Assembly: GCA_039105265.1 (NCBI GenBank)
Contig: JAPFFF010000023.1
Span: 992,001 to 1,056,000 of the forward strand
Length of the DNA stretch: 64,000 nt
Direction of reading: 5' to 3'
Origin: Tritrichomonas musculus
Lineage: Eukaryota > Parabasalia > Tritrichomonadida > Tritrichomonadidae
Shown here: piece by piece, positions 58,220 to 64,000 of the stretch
How the letters are laid out: every line of letters starts with the position of its first letter
Numbering within the stretch: the first letter of the stretch is position 1
The notes under the pieces: generated by a model
Databases searched by the model: none
Told to the model about the DNA's origin: nothing
The model's input: the letters and a program-made list of their open reading frames with translations, nothing else
Made by a program: the position numbers and the translations under genes

Positions 58220-58450
58220 ATGTCTGAATTAAACGAATATAAGAAGAAGATTCCTGAACTTAAACGTATCAAACGAACCCTCAAAGAAAAATGTTATGAT
58301 TACAAGCAACATCTAAATAATGTCAAATCTGGAATGCTTGGTTCCATGGGGCTTGCTGTTCGTGAATCATTGATTGAAGATATTAATTCATTAAAGGAAA
58401 AAGTAAAAAAATTGGAAAACGAATTGAATGAATTAGCTAACAAGGATTGA
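58220..58450 (+). CDS. hypothetical coiled-coil protein (Z)
   Basis: 76 residues, almost entirely helical, with a C-terminal heptad coil (INSLKEKVKKLENELNELAN). No family recognised. It is packed between neighbours on both sides, which supports it as a gene. Confidence 0.5.
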   Translation: MSELNEYKKKIPELKRIKRTLKEKCYDYKQHLNNVKSGMLGSMGLAVRESLIEDINSLKEKVKKLENELNELANKD

Positions 58451-58468
58451 GTAATCTACGAATAAAGG

Positions 58469-58475
58469 TTTTTTT
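58469..58475 (+). promoter_or_regulatory. T7 tract upstream of 58484
   Basis: Seven Ts followed by GG, ending 8 bases before the ATG at 58484. Confidence 0.45.
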
Positions 58476-58483
58476 GGTTGAAA

Positions 58484-59119
58484 ATGTCACTAAACAAAGC
58501 AAGAATATTAAGTTCTGAAAATGATGCTTCTGTAAAACAGGAACAGAATACAAATGTTGAAATCAAAATCAAACCATCGAATTCACAACCGGTTGGTCAA
58601 CCAATTAGTCAACCTGTTTATTACCCAAATGTTCCCCAAAGCTGCGAGCACTCGCAGCCTACGAGGAACGTAGGAATGACTCCTCAAACAAGGGATATAA
58701 ATTTTACTATACCGGAGGAGAATTCACAGTCTCAATTTCAACCTCCAACAAACAGTATTGTCCGAGACAAGGGTATCATCGATTTGGGAAATGAGATTGA
58801 AGACTTAACTGTCAAGAACAAATTTTTAGAAACACTTCTTTCAATTTATGAATTAAATCCACTTCGTGTAAATAATTACTTAGTTTGTCACTCAAATTCA
58901 TTAATGGAATTAATTAAAATTCTAACGCATGCTGATAAAGTTGAACTTATTATTGATGAAGATTCTGGATGTACGGGATGTGTATCGAAGAATAAATATT
59001 TAGAAATCCAACGAATTCTTGTTACTAAAGATGGTAAATCAAATGATTTGAAATATGGTTACAATGAAGTTTATGCACAACTTGTTAGATATGGTGTTAG
59101 TTTAAAATTAGGTGTTTAA
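58484..59119 (+). CDS. conserved Cys-motif Polinton protein (Z)
   Basis: 211 residues from the ATG at 58484, chosen because MSLNKARIL aligns with the W start and because of T7 spacing. The N-terminal part is Gln/Pro/Ser-rich and includes a segment (SCEHSQPTRNVG) encoded by two mini-hairpins and absent from W. The C-terminal half carries KNKFLETLLSIYELNPLRVN, NYLVCHSNSLMELIKIL, DEDSGCTGCVSKNKYLEI and YGVSLKLGV. Function unknown. Confidence 0.7.
   Translation: MSLNKARILSSENDASVKQEQNTNVEIKIKPSNSQPVGQPISQPVYYPNVPQSCEHSQPTRNVGMTPQTRDINFTIPEENSQSQFQPPTNSIVRDKGIIDLGNEIEDLTVKNKFLETLLSIYELNPLRVNNYLVCHSNSLMELIKILTHADKVELIIDEDSGCTGCVSKNKYLEIQRILVTKDGKSNDLKYGYNEVYAQLVRYGVSLKLGV
58641..58674. repeat. two mini-hairpins inside the 58484 gene
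   Basis: GCTGCGAG-CA-CTCGCAGC (58641-58658) and CCTACG-AGGAA-CGTAGG (58658-58674) share one base. They are read in frame. Confidence 0.9.
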
Positions 59120-59493
59120 AATTATTCAAATGATTTCTGAAATTCTTTTGGGAACTATTTTGGTTGTTCATGTTATTGAATTATGTGTTTTGATATCACT
59201 TTTCAAAGAAGATGACCCCCAAAACTCACAGAGGAGATGCGCTCGAAGCTTTACTCATAATAAATTAAACCTAGCAAATTTGATTACAAAACAATATTTT
59301 TTTCAGATACTTCTGACTATGATGATGACATATATTTCGAACATTACGAAGAACATCAGATGATAAAACCTATTATCAACAATAAACCCTCTCGCTCTTG
59401 GCCCTTTGGGCCTAGGACAATCAAAGATTGTCATGCGAGATTCGATATTGATTTTGAAATGAATCGAGCGTACAAAAAAATGAATCAAAAATA
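59120..59493. other. stretch before the second Z ATPase
   Basis: No confident gene. A hydrophobic short frame begins at 59112, and a separate acidic open stretch (about 59302-59493) ends just before the ATPase start. The latter has no ATG at its beginning. It includes the hairpin cluster 59390-59440. Confidence 0.4.
59390..59440. repeat. nested mini-hairpin cluster
   Basis: GGCCC-TTT-GGGCC (59400-59412) and GACAATC-AAA-GATTGTC (59416-59432) are enclosed by an outer pair TCTCGC/GCGAGA (59390-59395 and 59435-59440). Confidence 0.9.
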
Positions 59494-59961
59494 ATGTCAG
59501 AATCAATTCGTCCAATTGGTCCTGGAATCTATGCTAATTATAATTCTCTAAACATTATTGTTGGAGCTCAGGGTAAAGGTAAATCACACATTGTATTAAG
59601 AGATATAATTCAAATATCTAGATTGAAGGAATCAAATGTACATCAAATTGTGTATATTAGCAAGAATGGTGTTATAAATGATTCAACATTTGAAGCTCAA
59701 CGCGAATTGATAAATTTACCTGTGAAAGTTGTTTCCGACACAAATGCTGAAGCTTATTTGAAAGAATTGGATTTATGGAAGGAATTGTACGATAAATATA
59801 CCTGCGCAGCAGGTCTAGGCCCCAAAGGGGCTTATTCCAGCACAAGTAGGATTACAATTAATGAAGATAAATTACAGAAAATGTTTCAATTCCTTAATAT
59901 CGATAAACTTGGTAAACCAAATGTTCCATTAAATACAATAATTCTGTGTGAAGACTTCATT
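59494..59961 (+). pseudogene. second Z packaging ATPase, part left of the V insertion
   Basis: Starts MSESIRPIGPGIYANYNSLN, with Walker A GAQGKGKSH at about 27-35 and, near the V boundary, NTIILCEDF. It shares many residues with 51814-52474 but is a separate copy. About 13 residues (CAAGLGPKGAYSS region, about 103-116) are encoded by two mini-hairpins and absent from the other copy. Element V enters at 59962. Confidence 0.7.
59801..59831. repeat. two mini-hairpins inside the second Z ATPase
   Basis: CCTGC-GCA-GCAGG (59801-59813) and GCCCC-AAA-GGGGC (59819-59831). They encode residues missing from the first ATPase copy, with frame kept. Confidence 0.9.
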
Positions 59962-60056
59962 AGTAGTTAAGTATAGGCTGGGATTCATACTTCACCACCG
60001 CCTACACGCTTCGCCACCAAGCTCAGGTACACCCTCGCTTGGGCCTCAGCTTCCGG

Positions 60057-60135
60057 CCAAATACCTACTGAAAAACCTATAGTAAGTACACAGCCTCTTT
60101 TTTCACTAACTTCCCACCATTATCCATCAAGGCCA
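60057..60135. repeat. subterminal direct repeat of V, copy 1
   Basis: GCCAAATACCTACTGAAAAA and the following 55 bases recur in diverged form at 60516-60590 (GCCAAATACCCTCTGAAAAC). The two copies flank the small gene at 60190-60492. Confidence 0.8.
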
Positions 60136-60189
60136 AGTACACTGTCACATTTTTAAATTTCTATTATTTTTTTATACAACACTATACAA

Positions 60190-60492
60190 ATGACCACACC
60201 ATCAGATTTAAAGATTATGACCCAATATAAGCAGTTTACTCTAAGAAATCCTATTTATACTTCTCGTGAAACCCAACAAGTTTATGATTCCTTTAAAGAC
60301 ATCAGGACATGTGATTCTAATGGATATGTTATAATTGAGGTTTTGGACGAAAGAAACAAATTTAGTGGTTTTAGATATGCTAAGTTTAGACGTGCAGCTG
60401 TTTTGAAATACAATAATGATTATGATCGGGAAAGAGAAAAAGATGCACCACGATATAGAAAGTTTGATGAGCACTATAAGATATTTGAGTAA
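60190..60492 (+). CDS. hypothetical protein flanked by direct repeats (V)
   Basis: 100 residues, mixed alpha/beta, very charged at the C-terminus (NNDYDREREKDAPRYRKFDE). No family recognised and no copy in X, Y or Z. It sits between the V end and the fibre gene, enclosed by the direct repeats 60057-60135 and 60516-60590, as if it were added as a unit. Confidence 0.5.
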   Translation: MTTPSDLKIMTQYKQFTLRNPIYTSRETQQVYDSFKDIRTCDSNGYVIIEVLDERNKFSGFRYAKFRRAAVLKYNNDYDREREKDAPRYRKFDEHYKIFE

Positions 60493-60515
60493 AAAGTGTT
60501 AGTATTATTTTGTTT

Positions 60516-60590
60516 GCCAAATACCCTCTGAAAACCTATCGTAAGTACACACTCTCTACTTTCACTATTCCACCAATGTCATTTCCAAGG
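60516..60590. repeat. subterminal direct repeat of V, copy 2
   Basis: Diverged copy of 60057-60135. Both contain TAAGTACACA and a TTTCACTA-x-x-TTCC segment. Confidence 0.8.
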
Positions 60591-60668
60591 TATGGAGTAG
60601 TTTTTGAGCTTTCTAATGGTGTTTTTTGAATTCTACACCCGAAAAAATATCTATCAACTTTTTGTATT

Positions 60669-63600
60669 TCACAGTAATGAATGTATTTCATTCTTAGTGT
60701 TATCTTCAGCTAAGATACCATTTGATGTAAAGAATGTCGAGTTAATCAATATGTAATTAGTTGTTGCATTGATCATGAGATTGCTACTACTTAATGGAAA
60801 TTCAATATTGTTTAACCAGATCTTAGTTGGTTCACATTGATATTCACTCGTAGGCGAATTATTAACGTTGAATGATATATTGATTTTGATTTCTTTAACA
60901 CTGGTGATATTATCTCTGGTTTCATTATAATTCAAATAGAGTGTTCCATCATATGCATCAAGTTGTTTTTCAAATTGATAACGAATGCTTGTACTATTTG
61001 GTACGCTGAATGTATACTTAATTCGTGTTAATAGATTTTCTAATGCTGCTAACCTAGCTTCTAATGAATTTATTTTTGCCTTCAATTCATTATTTTCACT
61101 TTTTAAAGCATATTTTGCATCCGCTTCTTCTTTTGTATACAGGTTATCCATATTAACCATATTATTTTTTAATTCATCTAAAGCTTCATTTACTTCATCA
61201 ACAGTTGGGAATTCGTTTAATGTAGTAGCTAGAGCTGTATCATTCTTTTCTATCTGCTCATGTAATGTATCTATCTTCTTATGTAAAGCATCTATATCAC
61301 AAGTATAGGCTAAATCATTTGTAGTAAATTCCATTCTTCTTTTTGCTGTATTTTCTTTAATCTGTATTCCACCAACCCTCAGTTTATTTGGGTTTGATAT
61401 AACAAATGTTTTGTCATTCATAGTGCAGCTAGGAAAATCATTTGTTCCTTGGTAATTTATTGTTCCATCAGTAATATTAATAGTAACTATATTCTCTTCA
61501 TAATCAACATCATTGTATTCACTAACTTTTTGCACCAAAAATCGTGCTTTAATTGTTCCATCTGTGATAACATCTTCTGCTTCTAAATGGACCTCACCAT
61601 TAACATATTTACCAACAACATCTATTATGTCATCTCTAACCAAATCTGTCTTTTGAACTACTTCATCCAATGTAGGGTAATAACCAAACTCCGCCTCTAG
61701 CTCATTAACCTTCTCGGCGAGTAATTTAAATGCAGGCTTGAGGGATTCCCTGAACATATTGCTAATATCCATGGCACCACTTAATGTTAAGGTTCCTGTA
61801 TCTGGGTTATCATTCTCATCTGTATAAGGTAATTCATCTAATTGTTTATATTCTTCCTCACACCAGGTTATTATTGGAGTAATGTCTTTTGTGATAGACC
61901 TAGCGACGGTCCCAGACATGAAATTAATAGCATTTCTAACTATATCGCTCAATCCTTTTGTTGATTTACGTGAGAACAATCTTTTAAGGAATCCTCCCCC
62001 ATTCCCAGTTGCAAAACTAATACCTTCTGGAGCTAATTGCATACCTATAGAACCTATTGAACCCACTGTACCTGCGACACCAAATGCTAAAGCAGTCCAT
62101 GAAACAATTCTTAAATTATCAACATCTTCTTCTAGATGCTGAGTTACTGTTTCTGTTCTTGATACTCTTCCTTTTAGGCTTTCTATTGTTGTGTTCATTT
62201 CTTGGACATCATAGCTAATCACATCTACATTGTTAGTTACCATATTTAAATCACTTCTCATGGTTGTAATATTATCAGCAGTAATGATTTTGGAACTAGT
62301 AATGTTGTAATCTGTATACAAGGTAGTTGCTGCATTAGGATTGGGATACACTTCATAAAATTGTTGTCTAATAATATATTCGAAGGGGTTAGTAGTAGGG
62401 TCCCAATTAACTTCATCTATCGGGTCAACATATTCATCAAACAAATAGATTTTAATATTTCGTGAGTCATTAGGGGTTGATGAAACATAACAATATTCTA
62501 CCTGTTCACATGAATCTAATAAGCCATGAATAAAATACCATTTCTTATCACTCTCGGGGTCAAATATTTTTCCAGTTGGTCTCATTGAGAATCTGTTTGC
62601 CTTTATTTCTCCATCTAAAGTTATATCAAGATATAATTCTTCAACTTTTGCAATATCTAATTCACTCCCTGTACCATTTGTTTTATAGCATCTTATGGCT
62701 TCAATATCATATCCATCTTTAGTACCTCCATTACTGGTTTGATAGCCTAATCCATATTTGGAAAAGTCTTCTATCTCACCCGTCTTTAGTTTTAGTTTGT
62801 TCTCTACTTTACACTTTCCACCATGTATCATATAATGTAAGAGGTTATCTATAGAATAGTCATCTGGTTTTTTAATTAACATAATATTTCTTTCACTTCT
62901 CTTGATTCTAATATATGTTCCATCTTCTCCATATTCATTCTCCTTATTCAAAGCATTTTTCATTTTTCCATTAATGTTTCCTTGAATATTATCTCCTACC
63001 CATTTTGTTCCATTCCATGTTAAGAACCATTTATTACCAAAACAGTATTCATTAAATTTAAACTCCAAGCCTGTAGGTATATTATAATTATCATCTATGT
63101 TCCATTGTAGTAGCCAATACTTTTTATCATCCATTTGGACTTCGCTAGTTAGAGTTGGTTTGTAAAGATACAATACATCACTCTTATGTAGTTTCAATGC
63201 ATTATCAGCTTTGATGATGGAACACTTGACTGTCTTCAGCGTTTACAGTGAATCAGTTATGTACTCATTCATGATACTCAGCTCACCATTCATCCATAGA
63301 GTATATGGATTAAAATCAAGACCACTATCAAAGGCTATATTGATGTATCCCATATTTGTGCTATTATTTATAGAACATCCATTTGCACTCTTTGTTATCA
63401 TAGGAGAATATACTTGTCCATCTTTGGCATAAATAAAGAATTCCTTAACTAAATTTCCATTTGTGTCATATATGATATTCTTTCTCAAAACCACTTTAAA
63501 GATATTGGTTTGTGCTGTTATTTCCTTCACTTTATTCATGAAATCCTCTGGTATGTTAACAAACTTTAGGATATGGTATTGTGTAGATGACTCGTATTGT

Positions 63601-63773
63601 ATATTATTATTTTTGATATTAAATTCTGGTATACCCTCTACTTCATTAAATAAATGCCCTGTCTGTACATATCCATCCAAATCACTCAGCGTTAATAATT
63701 CACTTGCTTTCCTAGTAGCATCTCCAACTTTAAATTGTATGTCTCCAATGAATTTTGTTGTCGTCTCGTCCAT
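60669..63773 (-). pseudogene. fibre-like gene of V, X-type stem with Y-like tip, broken
   Basis: Counterpart of X 47497-51666. It begins ETTTKFIGDIQFKVGDATRK and follows the X protein through LKLHKSDVLYLYKP, TLYTDYNITSSKIITADNIT, the hydrophobic segment and FGYYPTLDEVVQKTDLV. After MVNMDNLYTKEEADAKYALK it departs. The tip (SEYQCEPTKIWLNNIEFPL) resembles the Y tip (SEYQCEPTEIYLNNIRFPL) and not that of X. A T7 tract ends 8 bases before the ATG. Confidence 0.65.
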
Positions 63774-63781
63774 TTAAGTCC

Positions 63782-63788
63782 AAAAAAA
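63782..63788 (-). promoter_or_regulatory. T7 tract upstream of the V fibre gene
   Basis: Seven Ts on the minus strand followed by GG, ending 8 bases before the ATG at 63773. The matching X gene has spacing 9. Confidence 0.45.
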
Positions 63789-63800
63789 TAATTCTCTATT

Positions 63801-64000
63801 CTACTCTATATTTGCGCACTTCTTCTCTAATGTAGCAAGTCTTGCCTCAAGAGTATCAATATATGCATCCTTCTGGTCTATCATTTCCTTCACTTCTACT
63901 TTAGTAATATAAGCAGTCATATCTATATCTTCTAATGGATGTTTATTTTCAAGCTCTTTGATTTTCTCGCACATGAATGCTATTGTACCCTTTAAAGTAT
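63801..64000 (-). CDS. C-terminal part of the first fibre-like gene of V
   Basis: Runs off the window. The visible 66 codons match the end of the X fibre region at 47267-47467, including DIDMTAYITKVEVKEMIDQK and the final heptad coil ending LEKKCANIE. Thus V carries the same two tandem fibre genes as X, in the same order. Confidence 0.75.
   Translation of the reverse strand, partial: TLKGTIAFMCEKIKELENKHPLEDIDMTAYITKVEVKEMIDQKDAYIDTLEARLATLEKKCANIE

Larger units (their letters stand above)
51814..59961. mobile_element. Z-type Polinton DNA, broken, possibly two elements
   Basis: Flanks X on the right and is interrupted by V at 59962. It holds integrase, major capsid, protein VI-like and small conserved genes of a lineage distinct from X and Y. 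Two overlapping but clearly different ATPase copies (51814-52474 and 59494-59961) mean either two adjacent Z-type elements or a duplication. No internal TIR was found. Several genes are broken. It is the most worn and oldest layer. Confidence 0.7.
59962..64000. mobile_element. Polinton element V (left part)
   Basis: Begins AGTAGTTAAGTATAGGC, the same end type as Y, inside the second Z ATPase. The right end lies outside the window, so no target duplication can be confirmed (left flank candidate TCATT). Its interior holds a small gene, then the fibre genes in X-like order but on the opposite strand. The fibre region looks broken, with about one break seen here. Confidence 0.7.

Noticed and set aside
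59112-59363. 83-residue frame with a hydrophobic segment
   Set aside because: It overlaps the end of the conserved gene before it, has no counterpart and has an abrupt change in composition.
1-64000. tRNA, rRNA or ordinary host genes
   Set aside because: I looked for cloverleaf-like and rRNA-like stretches and for typical host proteins on both strands and saw none.

Overview
The window is almost entirely made of Polinton/Maverick elements, some inserted inside others. I see no gene that looks like a host gene. The DNA is AT-rich, genes have no visible introns, and TAA, TAG and TGA all end genes, so a ciliate code is excluded. This fits a Maverick-rich trichomonad such as Trichomonas vaginalis or a relative. 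That host assignment is inference from known Maverick abundance, not from a host marker.

Layout. Positions 1-1872 hold a fragment of one element (W). A Polinton-end-like sequence begins at 1873. Element X runs 1979-51813, with terminal inverted repeats (TIRs) of about 129 and 145 bp. Inside one of its genes sits element Y (17940-43524), with 53-bp TIRs that match at 51 of 53 positions and a 5-bp target duplication TTCCA. Right of X, 51814-59961 is Z-type Polinton DNA that carries two different copies of the packaging ATPase, so it may be two joined Z-type elements. Element V starts at 59962 inside the second ATPase and runs off the window. The order of events is therefore Z, then X into Z, then Y into X, with V into Z separately.

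Gene content. X and Y share a virion and replication set: protein-primed family B DNA polymerase, retrovirus-type integrase, A32-type packaging ATPase, double jelly-roll major capsid protein, penton-like minor capsid protein, a glycine-rich protein-VI-like minor protein, and several small conserved proteins. Both also carry a very large fibre-like gene set head-to-head with a 240-245 aa protein. Y adds an Ulp1/adenovirus-type cysteine protease, an SF3 helicase, an HNH nuclease and a small HUH Rep-like protein near its terminus. X adds HNH and GIY-YIG nucleases. Y looks whole, X is split by Y, and W, Z and V are partial or broken.

Main points of interest. (1) Short perfect hairpins, usually in tandem pairs or triplets, are scattered through the elements and in at least three genes are read through as extra peptide. 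(2) The fibre genes have a conserved stem but exchanged tips, and a block of tryptophan repeats. (3) A T7 tract ends exactly 9 bases before the ATG in six genes from X and Y, and 7-8 bases before it in three Z and V genes. (4) One element separately encodes an HUH Rep-like domain and an SF3 helicase. (5) All three resolved insertions hit Polinton genes, two of them in ATPase genes.
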